The position numbers were made by a program, and so were the translations under genes. 64,000 nucleotides of DNA from Heligmosomoides polygyrus polygyrus (taxonomy: Eukaryota; Nematoda; Chromadorea; Rhabditida; Heligmosomidae). The stretch lies in NCBI GenBank assembly GCA_947396885.1, contig OX377202.1, positions 17,732,001-17,796,000 of the forward strand, in the 5' to 3' direction. The notes under the pieces were generated by a model. It had not been told where the DNA came from. It ran no database searches and saw only the letters and a list, made by a program, of their open reading frames with translations. This document shows positions 21,583 through 33,064 of the stretch, in pieces (the first letter of the stretch is position 1; every line of letters begins with the position of its first letter).

Positions 21583-21777
21583 GGGCTCTACCAAGCCGAA
21601 CGAGTCAGGTCTCTACGTGAACCCAGTGCTGCCAAAGGCAGCCGACCAGCTGCTCACGTCGAATGGCATATCGTTGGCGCGAGGACATCAGAAGCAACAG
21701 CCGACTGCGATGCCACGAACGCTGGCGCCACCGTTGAATCCTAGCGGGGCGTTGAAAGTGATCACTCCAGAACAAAG
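21583..21777 (+). CDS. Host gene 1, exon
   Basis: The acceptor is cattcatgctttcag and the donor gtacgg at 21778. The preferred frame reads GSTKPNESGLYVNPVLPKAA and continues to SGALKVITPEQR. It ends in phase 2; the first base of 21846 completes a Ser codon. The entry phase (one base) does not match the previous exon called. Confidence 0.7.
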
Positions 21778-21845
21778 GTACGGGTGTTTTCACCGTTGTT
21801 GCGGCGCACGCGAATCTTCAGGCTTTAGGAGAAAATTGTTTGCAG

Positions 21846-22056
21846 TACCTTACGAGTGTCAAGACAATCTGAATGGGATATAATTCGCGAAGAGTTGTTA
21901 CGATTCAAACGCCAGCATAGAGAAATGTTTCGCTCGAAGCTGCATAAACAACCGAAACAACCGAAACAAGCGAAACAACAACAACAGAAGCAGCAACGGG
22001 TAGCAGCGTCGGGTGTTAGGATGCTGAGCGAAGAACCTGTTGACAGGTTCACTAAG
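21846..22056 (+). CDS. Host gene 1, exon with Gln/Lys-rich tract
   Basis: The acceptor is gaaaattgtttgcag. After the shared Ser codon the frame reads TLRVSRQSEWDIIREELLRF, an amphipathic helix-like segment. It then passes through a KQPKQPKQAKQQQQKQQ tract encoded by imperfect aaacaa repeats and ends VDRFTK before the donor gtatag at 22057. Phase 0 at the end fits 22882. The tract could vary in length between strains. Confidence 0.75.
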
Positions 22057-22881
22057 GTATAGTAGATGGCAGACGTCATCCGCTTTTCCTTTTTCATGCC
22101 CTTCGCTTTCGGTTTCGGTGGCTTTGCTGGGTTACGAGGAGGTTTTTATGTTGGGGTGGTGTTGGAGGTGTCAGATTCTTTGCTTTTTTCTCTGATTTTA
22201 AGTTTTTTAAATTAACAATCTGTTCTTAAAGATGACACTTTCAGTGAGGGTGTTGGATGTACCAGGATTACTGCCGGAAATTATTCTCATGGAAGCAAGT
22301 GTTCAACAGAATTTTTACAAATGGTAGCAAATTGAAAGTCTTCAAACCGGGGTGCAGTAGTCGAATCGTCGTCGTCGTCGTTGAGTCGAAGTCATCGTAG
22401 AACTTCTTGTGATGACGAGGACCATAGTTCCTGTTTTGTCGTAAGGAATCACGTTGGAAGCTCGCACAAGTAGTGTTGGTTTTGGAAGGATCCTGCTGAG
22501 GAATTGCTTGGCTTCTGCTGAAAACTTATCGTTAGTCGGCTCATACAGAAGGCTCACACCTGTTCATCCTTCTGGATATCCGTCGATTTTTATTTTTCTC
22601 GACATCTTTTACGATCGGCGAGGTAGCCGGTACTCTTCGCACTCAGATTTCGAATAGGGGTAACCCCACATTTAACGTGCGTTGCTTCCACCGTTCCTTC
22701 CGTGGACTATGCTCTGAAGAATATAGTCTCACCGAAGCTGCCAACCTCGAATGGTGTTCAACACATACGCAACACTTCAGAATGCCGACGTTCTTTAGGA
22801 GTCGGTCATGGCGACCCTGTTCCCTTTCGCACGGCATCTTTAGTATGTTTTTTGACGATTTTCTCTCTTCTGCCCATACAG
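22057..22881. other. Intron; one unexplained minus-strand open stretch
   Basis: Mostly featureless, with a tcgtcgtcgtcg microsatellite near 22367. On the minus strand 22342-22557 stays open (about 70 codons, containing SRILPKPTLLVRASNVIPYD) and reads like part of a protein, but no family was recognised and no splice signals bracket it; it may be a fragment of a mobile element. Confidence 0.35.
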
Positions 22882-23223
22882 CAACTTTTGATCCCAGTCC
22901 GCAAAAAAGAAAAGAGCGACTTCTTTCCGCAACTCGTTATTCAAGCAGCGACTCAGCAACAGATGGCAAGAATAGCGTTGGAGAGGAAGCAGCGCTGGTC
23001 ATCGTTCAGTTCGTCGGCTCTTAGGCGTGCACTGGTTCCAAAGAAATACTTCTAACAAAGTCGAGGATTACTCGAAAGGAATCGCCATAGCAGAGAAGCG
23101 TCTTCTGCTTCTTGTCCAGGCTTTTGAAAAGAAACAGACATCAGATGACATTGGAAAGGATACTGCTCATTTCAGGTCGATCTACATAGCAGCCACTCCG
23201 GAGAAACTGCTCGCCGATCCTCC
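22882..23223 (+). CDS. Host gene 1, exon with an apparent frame slip
   Basis: The acceptor is tctgcccatacag and the donor gtaagt at 23224 is consensus. Entering in phase 0 the frame reads QLLIPVRKKEKSDFFPQLV and on through QQQMARIALERKQRW to VPKK, then meets a TAA at about 23047. One base out of frame the sequence continues as a helical, natural-looking peptide (NKVEDYSKGIAIAEKRLLLL) up to LLADPP at the donor. A one-base indel near 23045 would join the two. Alternatively an intron hides here or the gene ends at the TAA. Confidence 0.5.
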
Positions 23224-23292
23224 GTAAGTTCTAGACGCCAGAAATTGCTTTAGAATCCTGAAGTGCGGCGTCCACAGAATGCTGTGTTTCAG

Positions 23293-23394
23293 TCAAACAA
23301 GGAGATCAGCGCGAACAAGGATTTAGAGCCCGTGACTGTAGACGTCGACCGATCACGACGCACAATCGATCGCGACGTTAGAGTATTTGTCTAG
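23293..23394 (+). CDS. Host gene 1, probable last exon
   Basis: The acceptor is aatgctgtgtttcag. In phase 0 the exon reads SNKEISANKDLEPVTVDVD and ends RVFV then TAG at 23392-23394. The phase does not match the preceding donor (which leaves two bases). With that phase the exon would instead end at a TAG about 30 nt in. A poly(A) signal follows at 23438, so the 3' end of the transcript is secure even if the reading frame is not. Confidence 0.5.
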   Translation, partial: SNKEISANKDLEPVTVDVDRSRRTIDRDVRVFV

Positions 23395-23437
23395 ACTTAC
23401 TATGTGTGTACTTAATTAATTATTATCGATTATGCCA

Positions 23438-23443
23438 AATAAA
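23438..23443 (+). terminator. Polyadenylation signal AATAAA of host gene 1
   Basis: Canonical AATAAA 44 bases after the proposed stop codon, in an AT-rich stretch, with no further supported exon in the following few hundred bases. Confidence 0.6.
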
Positions 23444-23649
23444 TATTACAAATTTTCGTCACGAAGGGTTTGGGGCTTCGCCGTTGCTCGAAGAAACTAA
23501 GGATAGCTTTGAAGATGACGGCAGATCGAGTCCAGGCTACTGGTAATGTTCTCTCTCAAGCATTCAAGTCCTCCATCTAATCGGGGTTTTTGGGTTGGTA
23601 CCGGACTTGTGTAGTACGGACAAAAACAGACTTGTCCACCATCCACATC

Positions 23650-23775
23650 AAGTATAGGTAAAGGGTAACGAGGAAGGACGGCGTTACAGAACCCCTTTTG
23701 GGATACGCCACGAATTCTACCTCTGCGGGATGTGGTGGAGGCGATTTGAATGCGTATTTGGCAATACGGTTTGTA
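23650..23775 (-). repeat. SINE-A tail half (minus)
   Basis: Only the tail half is kept: gaaggacggcgttaca, ttttgggatacgccac, tgcgggatgtggtggaggcg and gaatgcgtatttggc. The copy stops before the middle. A scrap of the middle (ttggtaccggacttgt) lies just upstream at 23593 in the opposite sense. Confidence 0.65.
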
Positions 23776-23949
23776 AAAAAATTTCGCCTTATATTGCTCG
23801 TGGCTTTCGGAATTTGAATCGCTAACAGCTTACCTCTAGCATTTGAGGACATTTGAGGAGCAAAATACGAATACCACTGTTTTAGGTGTAGCAGGTGGTC
23901 CTGATCTAGTCAGCACCTTCACCTCTACTAGCGGAATTTTCAACCTCGG

Positions 23950-24320
23950 GAGTTTTGAAGTGCAGCATCACCTGTATCAACTCGTCCCGCTGATCAACGG
24001 TTTACTCGAGCGGACGCCAACAACTTCCTTTTTCGCCCTTTTGGCGTGTCAAAGTGCTCCAATGGGCCCTCTTCGCTCAAGCGACCCGATAAGCATCATA
24101 TCGTTTGTTCAGAGCTTTCGCGTAGAAGTCCGACCAACGCGTTGGCGGGCATCCTGACATCCTCTGAACATCCTGCGGAATCCAGTCGGTGATAGCTCTT
24201 GTGCAGTGGGTGTCTGCTAAACGCATTACGTGGCTGGCTCACCTAATCTTCGACAGCATCTGTGATTTACGAAACTCCGACGAAGCTGAGAACCATGAAG
24301 CACTTTCGAGCTTCGCATTT
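23950..24320 (-). pseudogene. RTE family 2: 3'-end fragment (minus)
   Basis: Collinear with the 3' part of the better preserved copy at 28595-29730, sharing catcacctgtatc, tcgtcccgctgat, cgagcggacgcca, gagctttcgcg, ccaacgcgttggcggg and gcattacgtggctgg. It covers only the last part of the reverse transcriptase frame and the 3' end, with several stops; a typical 5'-truncated insertion. Confidence 0.7.
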
Positions 24321-26847
24321 TTATGTGCAGGTCCCAGAGTCGATCTAACTTCTTGGGACTCCTAGGATTCAAAGTTCCATGGAAAGTTGAGACCACAGCG
24401 GTAGATTTCACAGTAGAAAGCAGCATCGGAGTTGATCGATATTACTCTGTTTTTATCGATATTGTAGATTTCTGCCAGGATTTCACCATATCAGGGTGCA
24501 CACGCATTTTCCAGGGATTTATCGCAATGGAATGCATTTGCAGGAAGGGGAAAAGCCGGATGAGAGGTTTTTCCAATCCGGAGCTCGTCCTCAAATTGCC
24601 TTAATGTGTGAGCTGGGCATTCCGAAGCGCCCCTCTATTTGCCCTTTACGAGAGATTCATTTCGTGGCGATGCTTAGGAAGTGCATCTACCCATTGGTAT
24701 TTTTAATAGCCCTCTTAACCAGGGGAGTATTTAAGGTTTCTGTGAGTTATTGACTTTCGCAGGGTTATGTTTCTGAAAACTTCATGCAGTTCCCTTAGTG
24801 CTCCTCTTTTGTTTTCTTGGAAATTTGCTTCAGACGATGCAGCATCTGCTTCCAGTTTGCCACGAGTTTTGGCTCTTTTCAGCTGACATCTTGCAAATCT
24901 CTGCTAACGAAGCAATTCTGAAGTTTAACTGCACCCGCCTGAGTTTAGAGGGGCTGAACAGATGGACGAGGAGGTGCTAGATGAACAGCAGCCACTCACA
25001 TCCTGAAAGTTACCCCGTGAAAGTCTATCCACTCTTCAGCTTATTTCGAACAGCCCCCTCCCCAATGTTTGAAAGCAGTTTGACGCTTTGTCGCGTTGTT
25101 ATGGAGAAGAAGAATTTAAGAAACTTCCATTATTTGTTCTACATTAAACCCATGAAAGACACTGCAGTATGGGGCAAGACATCGAAAATTAGGTAGGCCA
25201 ACCGCGTAATGCTCCGTCTAGAAACGTCAAAATCTTGATTTTCTATGTAAATTCCTACAAAGGTACATCTTTTGCTCCTTACTAAGCCCAATAATACCTG
25301 CAGCCTCCTTTTTCCTGGGCAATGTCTCTTTCACATAACCTACTAAGAGTTTACAAACGAGCAAATGCGAAAAGAATTCGCGGCAGAGCGCGTAGATTTG
25401 ATTTAGAGCTTGTTTTCCGTCTCCACTTTATTTCACCAACGACCACCAACGACGTCATTGTAGTAGCGGCACGTGCCTCTTTTCGTCCCGGACTGCTCAG
25501 GATGTTTTGACGACGACGTGCCAAATTTTCACGCAATTACAATGGCGACTTTGCAGCTCAAAGTGAGCGTCAGCAACGCTGGAAAAATGACTAGCTCTTG
25601 CAAGGTGTGTGATCTCTCTAAAGGAAGGATCAGGCTTGCACTCCTAAGCGGTTGAAAATGGGATATCACAATGAGGCAGGATGCATGGCGCACTCTAATG
25701 GCGTTCAATAACCCGGTCATTCCCCGAAAAGTAGGCTTACTTAAGGACAAAAAATGTAGGAAGAAACGTTTAGAGGCGAAAGATGAAGAAATTGTTAGGA
25801 GAACCAACATATATCTACAAGGTGAAGATCGAACCCATTTTCAAGTCAGATCAGAAAGAGATTCTTCCACTTTAAAGGTACTATTGAGTCGGATGGCGTT
25901 AAAAAGACCCTCGAACATGTGTAACGCAGAGCGCATCCGAAAAATGCCTCTTTTCGTTTTTAAATTTTGTGGCAAACACCTCAAAGTTTTTAATCCTCTA
26001 CCAAGGTCATCGCTGGTTTATCACCTCTCTACGAAATAATTCGGCGGCGTTCATACTTGAATAAGTCCATTGTTTGGAGATCTGGTTCATCTCCAGCGCC
26101 ACTCTCACACACACTGGCATTGTATTTGAAGCGGTCTTCAATCCACTACACAATCAGACGCATAAACATGTGTTCCCTGGCCCCTCTGCTTACCCACCTG
26201 TTCGCGATACTGCTCTACTATATCAACTGGTTGCTCTTGTGTAATTCGATATTGATTTTCCTTCAAATATTCTTATTTTGTCGCCACATTCATCCTAGTA
26301 GTATCTCTTGGACTGTACCTGCACATGCTCCAATGCCTTTGATGCACTTAAAAGTTTGTAAAAGGTTGAGAAATTTTATTATTTTTGGAGAAAATAGGAG
26401 AATGTTGCACGAATTAAGTTTTTTTTTCACTCTCAGTTTTGAATTTTTTCAATGCAGACCTTAATGAATTGATGATGGCAAGTTCATGCAATCTTTTTCG
26501 TATGTGCTCAATGAAATCACCCATTCTTTCGAAGCACTATAAGGAATAAAGTTCTATAATAAAGTTAAAGAATTGTGTTCAGTGGCTTGAATAGGTAGAA
26601 AAGGTGTCTACTGCAACAACGGTTGGGAGCTTTGTCGCCATTCATTTAGACCTCCCATTTCTACTCACAGATACTCTAAAAAAAGGTAGGCCACCGTTCC
26701 TGTGAGGAGACAGTTGTGTCCACTTAGCATGTCAAGTATTAATATTCTCTCAGCAAAAGAAAGGAAGGAAATCTAATGAAGGCAATTCTACTGATCATTT
26801 TCCACTTCTTGCTGTGTTCGTCCAGAGGAATTCGGCGCAAAACTCCA
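24321..26847. other. No supported gene; two coding-like stretches noted
   Basis: A plus frame at 24496-24753 begins HTHFPGIYRNGMHLQEGEKP and is unusually protein-like before turning into a hydrophobic end, but has no recognised homologue. At about 24938-25005 a short plus frame ends MDEEVLDEQQPLTS then stop, resembling a last exon. Neither has enough context to call. A 122-codon plus frame at 25671-26039 looks random. Confidence 0.3.
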
Positions 26848-27042
26848 GGGGCCAGATTCATCAACCGCTTACTGGTCGGTAGGTAATGGTGAAAAGTACA
26901 GCCGAACCTGCTGAAACCGCTATTCATCAACATGCAGTGTGACAAATTTGGGGTCGAACTCTCTGTATCGGTTACTCCCTAGGCTGGAATGGTGAGTCCG
27001 CGGTGAGATGATACCGGCCGTATCGTTGACGAATCTAGCCCC
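26848..27042. mobile_element. MITE of the GGGGCCRGATTCATCAAC family
   Basis: A 195-bp non-coding element with imperfect terminal inverted repeats: ggggccagattcatcaacc at the left and the complement of ggggctagattcgtcaacg at the right. Two more members lie at 49744 and 56406. Confidence 0.65.
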
Positions 27043-27173
27043 ACACTTAATTTTTATACTGCAATATTAATGATGACAAATTTTTTATCAGCGAGAGAAA
27101 AATTGAACACAAATCTAAGTTCAAACAAGCACAATGTGAAACTACAACAAAATAATAGTAATGATGATGATGG

Positions 27174-27385
27174 GAGCATGTAGTGCAGTTGGAGGAGGGC
27201 CAGTTGTCGCGTACACCTGATGCCAGATTCTTGGTTCGGATTACCGGCCAAGGTCAGTCAAACCTTCCATCCCTCCTACGTCAAAGATTGAACTTGTCTG
27301 GGAAGGAAAGAACGCTGATTTATTCATCGGCAAGCCACCGCAAGTTAGTATGGCTAAATACGCATTCAAACCTAGCATATATAGC
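27174..27385 (+). repeat. SINE-A copy, diverged and lacking its tail
   Basis: Head recognisable (gtagtgcagttggaggaggg, cctgatgccag, ttcttggttcgg), continuing to aaatacgcattcaaacc, where similarity stops short of the tail. Substitutions are frequent; an old copy. Confidence 0.65.
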
Positions 27386-28189
27386 AAACACTCAGCTCTA
27401 GCTCTTTGACAACGGCAGCAAAAATGAAGGCAAACTACTTAACAAAGTATTTATTTACATAGGTCTGGAGTATTCGATAACAAGAGGATTTTCTTCAGTA
27501 TCCCTTCTTTGTAAGCGTAAAATGAAACCAAATTATAACGGAAGCCTTCCCATTCAAGGTATTATATTTTACGCTTTAAAATTTTATATTATTACTTCTA
27601 TCACAAGGCAGAAATAAGTGTGTGCGTGCTTTTTTAGCGATTATTTCAGTGTTTTGGTTTCGATTTCTGTCAATGACGGCAGTCCAGTTTCTAATGTATT
27701 CCCTTGTTCTTGTTGCATTTTGTTTTCCAACCATTTATGCTAATTAGAAAGTAGAAAACTTTCAATATGTATTAACTAACAAATCTTAGTAATGTTGAGT
27801 AAAACGCCATCCTTTTCTGAGAAACACCTGTTACTTTATGAGGAGCATTACACAAAGGTTCGTCTGAAGATAGTGGCGAAACGAACCTTTTTAATATTTT
27901 CTATTATGTGTAATATTTATTTTATAATTTAAAAAAATAGCACTTTACACATTTCTTTACTTATTCGAACTTCTATATTTTTCTATGTTTTGTATTACAA
28001 CTTACCATTAGCTAAAACTCAATGGAGGCAACTGAAACTGACGTCACTGGTAAGAAAATTTTAGTTTCCCGATTCTCGCTTCTGGGAACAGAAAGATTAT
28101 AAGGCAAAAATTACTACACAGACCCACACTAATTGTATATAGTTGACTAAAATAAAATAAAATAAAAGACGCTCTCATAAGGAAAAAGT
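27386..28189. other. AT-rich sequence, nothing recognised
   Basis: No frame, repeat or RNA gene could be supported here. A small inverted pair (cgaaccttt near 27858 and aaaggttcg near 27854) is present but short. Confidence 0.4.
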
Positions 28190-28236
28190 TAAAGGATAAA
28201 GCGCAACGTTACTTTATCTCTATTTGGAATGCGCCT
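28190..28236 (-). repeat. SINE-A tail fragment (minus)
   Basis: Only about 45 bases: aaaggataaagcgcaacgtta, then ttggaatgcgcc. The match ends exactly where the RTE fragment begins. Confidence 0.5.
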
Positions 28237-28585
28237 CTGATCTTCTTCCTCGGTCTTTGCGTTCGTCGGAAGATCAGAGATGCTGTCGCATGGGCCCAGT
28301 CATCGAAAGTTAGGTGGCCCGGCCATGTATGTAATGCGCTTCGCAGACACTCGCTGGACTAGAGCCGTCTCTGGATTCCGTGGAATATCAAGAGAAGACA
28401 CCAAGACGCACATCATTGCATTGGTCGCACTTCTCGTGAAATCACCAAATGAACGATATAACAATTTTCGTGTCCGTCGATGGAGGAGGTTCTATTGAAG
28501 CACTCTGGCACGCGACAAGGACGAATGGAGACCGCTGGCGCCCGTTCGAGCAACTCAACTATCACAGGTGTCACATTGGATGCAG
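28237..28585 (+). pseudogene. RTE family 2: 3'-end fragment (plus)
   Basis: Plus-strand remnant of the same family as 28595-29730: it encodes a frame-broken stretch resembling KIRDAVAWAQSSK, then RHSLD, then the terminal part of the frame, and ends with atcacaggtg tail words. Its 3' end faces the 3' end of the minus copy, giving an inverted, tail-to-tail arrangement. Confidence 0.65.
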
Positions 28586-28594
28586 GTCTAGCAT

Positions 28595-29730
28595 AACCAG
28601 ACCTGTATCACCTGTCGTCCCGTTGATTATCGACTTGCTTGATCGGACGCCAGCAGCGTCTCCATTTGTCCCTGTCGCGTGCCAGAGTGGTCCAATGGAT
28701 CCTCGTCGCTCGAGGGACACGAAGAGCATCATATCCGTCGTTCAGGGCTTTCACCAAGAAGTCCTACCAACGCGTTGGTGGGAGTCCTGGTGTTCTCTTG
28801 ACATCCCGCGGAATCCAGTCGGTGATGGCTCTCGTCCACCAGGTGTCTGCGAATCGCATTACGTGGCCGGACGACTTGGCCCATGCGACAGCGCCTCTGA
28901 TCTTCGAACGTCGGCGAAGCTTGGAACTCCGGAGGCCTTCTCTTATTTGCGTGAGTCGTGTCACTCCGAGCATCGTCCTCTCGATTCCATGCTGGGCGAC
29001 GCAGATCGCGAGTTCATCCTGCTTTCGTATAGCCCAGGTCTCGGAGGCGTAGGTTAGGGCAGGAAGAACAGTGGAGTCGAATGGGTGGGCACGGAGTCGG
29101 ACGTTCTTCGTCTTCTTCACGACTTCTTCGACGCTCTTGAAAGCTCCCGAAGCCGCTCGTTTCCTTACGCTCAGCTCTGGCGCTAGATCGTTGGCCATGT
29201 TGACTTCGCGACCCAGATACACATAGCTGGAGCATTCGGAGATGTTCATTCCGTTGAGCGAGAATGGGGCATCAGAAACTTGTCCGTTCCTCATGAACAT
29301 CATCTTCGTAAGATTCAGCTGCAGTCCAACATTCCCATATACGCGATCGAAGTCGGCCAGCATTCGCTCCGCCTGGCTGATGCTCGGTGTTATGAGCACG
29401 ATGTCGCCAGCGAAACGAAGATGGTGCAGCTGCTGGCCGTCGACCTTCACTCCCATGTCTTCCCATTCTAGTTCGCGCATGACGTTTTCGAGGGTGGCGC
29501 TGAAGAGCTCTGGTCATGTGGTATCTCCCTGCTGAACCCCTCTCTTCACGTCGATGACGACGTCGTTGTAGAGTGGAGAAATCTTGGTCGCGAATCCACT
29601 GTACAGCTCTCGAAGGACTCTGATGTGCTGAGTAGGAACGTCCTGAGTGAGCAGGGCTTCGAACACTGCTTCAGTCTCGACTCGACGGAGTCGAATGCCT
29701 TAACCATACACATAACCAGACACAAACGAA
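28595..29730 (-). pseudogene. RTE family 2: reverse transcriptase fragment (minus)
   Basis: The longest remnant of the second RTE family. From high to low coordinates: a KAFDSVE motif (RT motif A) near 29690, then after a frameshift ELEWEDMGVKVDGQQLHHLR and FAGDIVL at the YADD position. The first Asp is replaced by Gly, so it cannot be catalytic. Then SYVYLGREVN, YASETWAI, GVTRLTQIR and DWIPRDVKR follow, and the 3' end gives a short acaggtgata repeat near 28605. It is 5'-truncated. The open part 28764-29480 is about 238 codons. Confidence 0.8.
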
Positions 29731-30789
29731 AAATAACGACAATGGATAGATTAGATTGATAATGAGATCGCTTTTTTGCCGTGCTGCTAATGACCAGTTC
29801 ATGAAGCTTGGAGTCCATGAATGCCGACTTGAGTGAACGGTGGACGACTATCTTTTAGGACAAATCTTGGGAATATATTCTGAAAAAAAGGCTAAAATGT
29901 CGGGCACAAATTCCGCTTCCCGGTCCGATGCGTGTCGTCGCTCTGCAGCTCCCCCACGAGAGAGCTCAAATTGTTTTCCAGTGTTACCTCCTCAAAGAAA
30001 TATGTCTTGTTGCCTCGTCGGCTGGTGTGACTTTTAGCGGCTAACACGTCGCGGCTGGCCGCTTCATCTTATCTCCCCTGAAGTGGCATGTTTCCCTGAG
30101 AAATTCTTTGACGACGAGCGCAGCCAGCCATCTTTTAATTTATTGGATATTTTGTTTCAAGGAAAGCGGAGTGTCTTTTTGTGAAAAAAAACAGGCAGTG
30201 ACAAAGAGATCCTTTTTCAGACCTTTCATATTATCGCCTTGACAGTGCTTCGTCGCCTGTTGCGATTTTTCATCGAAGACCTCGAATCGGTTTGACTTAA
30301 TTGGGAAATCCACGTTAAAAATAACATCAGATGAAAAAGAAATTCTGAGACGAGGTCGCTCTGACAGCATTAGCGGTTCTGAATTCGTAATCAGGACGCG
30401 CTAGCAAACTAGGTTACACGCGCATACGTAGGCTAGAACTAATAAAAAGATTTTTATAAGCGCACCTCTTTAGAAGCTTCTTGGACTGTGGTTTTTATTG
30501 GAAATGGCCTATTTATGCTTCATTCATTCGAGCACTAGCTGCCATTGGATTACTCGACTTGAAATCATTATCTTCGTCTGCAGATTCTATCCGAAAAATG
30601 CATCTATAATAGTGAGTAATATGCTAATACGGCTTCTCAAAAAAATGTCTGAATATGCCAACGTGTGCGCAGTAGTCGACACAAACGAGAGTTATTTTCT
30701 AGCTTTATTTCTAGCGATGTATTTCATTATTTATTATTCTACTTTTATATATTTTATTTTAATTTATTTAGTTATTTTATTTATTTATG
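29731..30789. other. No gene seen; AT-rich low-complexity block at the end
   Basis: Positions 30720-30785 are a TATTTTATTT-type low-complexity tract into which or beside which the next SINE-A copy was inserted. A 245-codon plus frame that starts at 30498 runs through this tract and the SINE and is not a gene. Confidence 0.4.
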
Positions 30790-31078
30790 TACGCGTGTTG
30801 CGCAACCGTGCACCCGATACCAGGTTCCTGGTTCGGATTTCTCGCCCCCGGAGGGATGGAAGGCCAGCCAAGCCTTCCATCCCTCCTGGGTTGGTGAATT
30901 GGTACTTGTCTGGGAAGGATAAAGCGCTGATTTGCTCATCGGCTAGCCACCGCAATTCATTGTATGGCCAAATACGCATTCAAATCAACTCCACAATATC
31001 CCGTAGAAGTAGAATGCGTGGCGCATCCCAAAAGGGATTTAACAACACCGTCCTTTATCCTTATCCTTTTACTTATTG
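30790..31078 (+). repeat. SINE-A copy with shortened head and inverted internal duplication
   Basis: Starts acgcgtgttgcgcaacc with part of the head deleted, then cacccgataccaggttcc. Inside, a scrap of the opposite strand (ccccggagggatggaagg) precedes the normal ccttccatccctcc, creating a small local inverted repeat at 30846-30890. The tail is regular. Confidence 0.75.
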
Positions 31079-33064
31079 TTATTATTTTATTATATTATTT
31101 ATTTTATTTTATTTTTCCATTATTTGTAATAGCATGGTTTTTTCAATTTTATTTTTTTTATCTACTATCGCACTAATATTGTACTACTATATAATACTAC
31201 TACATTATATTACTACCACTATTATATTACACTAATACTATAGCTTTTTATATCTCCCTTCCTAGCCTTTGCCATTTTGACCTCAAATAAGAATAAATTA
31301 ATCAAAATAAAATTTTATGAGGAAGAATTGAAAGCTTCATTCAGTTCCGCTTCTAGAACCCAGCAATCCAAGAATCACTTCTAGACCATATACGTCGTTT
31401 GGATCCTGAGGGGTTTACCCCAGCCAGTGGAGTTAGATCACTTCCCGGAGTTATATCAGGGTAGCAAAACGAAGGTATACATCAAAGTTAGGGTGAGTTA
31501 GCTATATGTAGAGAGTCCACTTGACAGTGCGGATGGTGTTGTGATTGGCTGGCCCATCTCCCGACACGCCAAATGCACCCAATTGGGCATTAACTCCCTA
31601 TGTACCCACTGTTATTTTTCAAATGCTTCCAAGATCTTATGCAAGCCGAGATAAAACGTGTGACACACTATTATTTATTTATCTAATCATTTCACATAGC
31701 TGTGCATTATAGCTCTAGCATTTTATAGCTATATAACTATGTGAATAGATTTATCAGATATATGAACGGTATAGGCGTTGTTATCGTGAGAATAGTTGAG
31801 CCAAACGAATGTAAGTTTGAAGTTGAAATTTAATCTCACTGCTTGAAAGAGCGGTGAATTCAATAATTAATTCAGATTTTCAAATGTAGTAATTCTGGGC
31901 TTACTATGCATTCATTCACAGGGCTCTGATAGCGTGCATACTTATGCATATGCGCACTTGATAATAGTAATACGATAACTGCTCCTCATCTATTGTTTCG
32001 AAAATAGTCTATGCTTAACGGTCTTCTCGTCTTCTACCCTTTGGAAACCGGTAACGTTGATTAACTTTGATTGGTTGATTGATTGCCTAAGTATTGAGAA
32101 GTGTGTCCACTGGCCATCATTTTAGTGTGACTCTCACCTCAGACGGCCACTTCTGGTATAATCGATCAGTATTGATTGTCCGAACTCAGTTGATTACTTG
32201 TTGTGAAGTCCATTAACCAGCTAACCCATCCTCTCATTATCACTCTGAACGGTCTTTTCTAAGCAAGGATCGGCATATCAATCAACAGTGGTCGATCAAT
32301 CGATCAATACTGTTAACTGTTAACTCCTGGTGAACTGTTTCCATCGCCCCCCCCCTCCCTATTCGCTTAATAACCAGCACAATCGGAGATATCACTGAGC
32401 AGGGAACAGCTGTGAAAGCCTTAAAACGGCAATTAAAATTACGCGGATGGACACGCAGACAAGCTGACCGAGTTTTATATAAAGTAGGCTTCCTTACTGA
32501 ATAGTAATTGGTGAGCTTACGCTTACGCTCCATACAGTCTTATTTCTTTAAATTAAAATACCGCTGGTTTAGTAAGCATTTTGATTGTCTAGAGCGGCTG
32601 CTAGCTGTTCATATACAAATTTTGCACGTGTTCTTGCTGGCTACCACCCACACGAATAGTCCAAATGAAAATCAAAATCACATAAAAAACCAAATGAAAT
32701 TCGTTATTATTCGTCATCTGTTTAGTACATTAGGTAGGAGCAAGGCCGGCTGCTTGTGAAGACAAGCTGTCATTTCCGCTGGCCCTCTGCAGACACTTCC
32801 AAACGATTTATGTGATTGTTAGTCGTCCACCTCTGCAGTGGCATGTGTTCGCAGACCGACTCTAATTCCCTCTAGATTGATTCTACTGATGCTCTTCCCA
32901 CCAAAGCATTTCCTGACGCAGCAGTGAAAATGAAAGCCCTAATCTGAGCTCTTATAATGTGCTCTGCCTCTGAAGTGGTGCTATAGCTCCAATCTATTTA
33001 TACCGTTCCATCACTTCCGAATAAACTGCCCTTAAGAATTAGGATCAAAGTCAGCGGAAATCGA
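31079..33064. other. Two kilobases without a recognised feature
   Basis: AT-rich throughout, with a run of nine C at 32347 and short local palindromes (gtcgatcaatcgatc at 32290). No frame has support from splice signals or similarity. Confidence 0.4.

Larger units (their letters stand above)
871..23394 (+). other. Host gene 1 (multi-exon, 5' end outside the window), product not recognised
   Basis: Overall span of a plus-strand gene reconstructed from about 15 exons listed separately. The argument for one gene is that successive exons have good acceptors (ttttcag type), GTRAGT-like donors and mostly matching phases: 996 to 8557, 10079 to 10131 to 10300 to 10621 to 13431 to 14047 to 18025 to 18247 to 19137, then 21777 to 21846 to 22882. 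The link from 8672 to 10026 needs a less usual acceptor, and the link from 19312 to 21583 is out of phase, so at least one exon there is missing or misplaced. The predicted protein is rich in Ser, Thr, Pro, Lys and Arg, with basic patches that could serve as nuclear localisation signals and a Gln-rich stretch near the C-terminus. No catalytic domain was recognised. The introns range from about 50 nt to more than 7 kb and carry most of the repeats described below. Confidence 0.6.

Noticed and set aside
30498..31235. 245-codon plus frame
   Set aside because: It runs through AT-rich low-complexity DNA and a SINE-A copy; no conserved segment.
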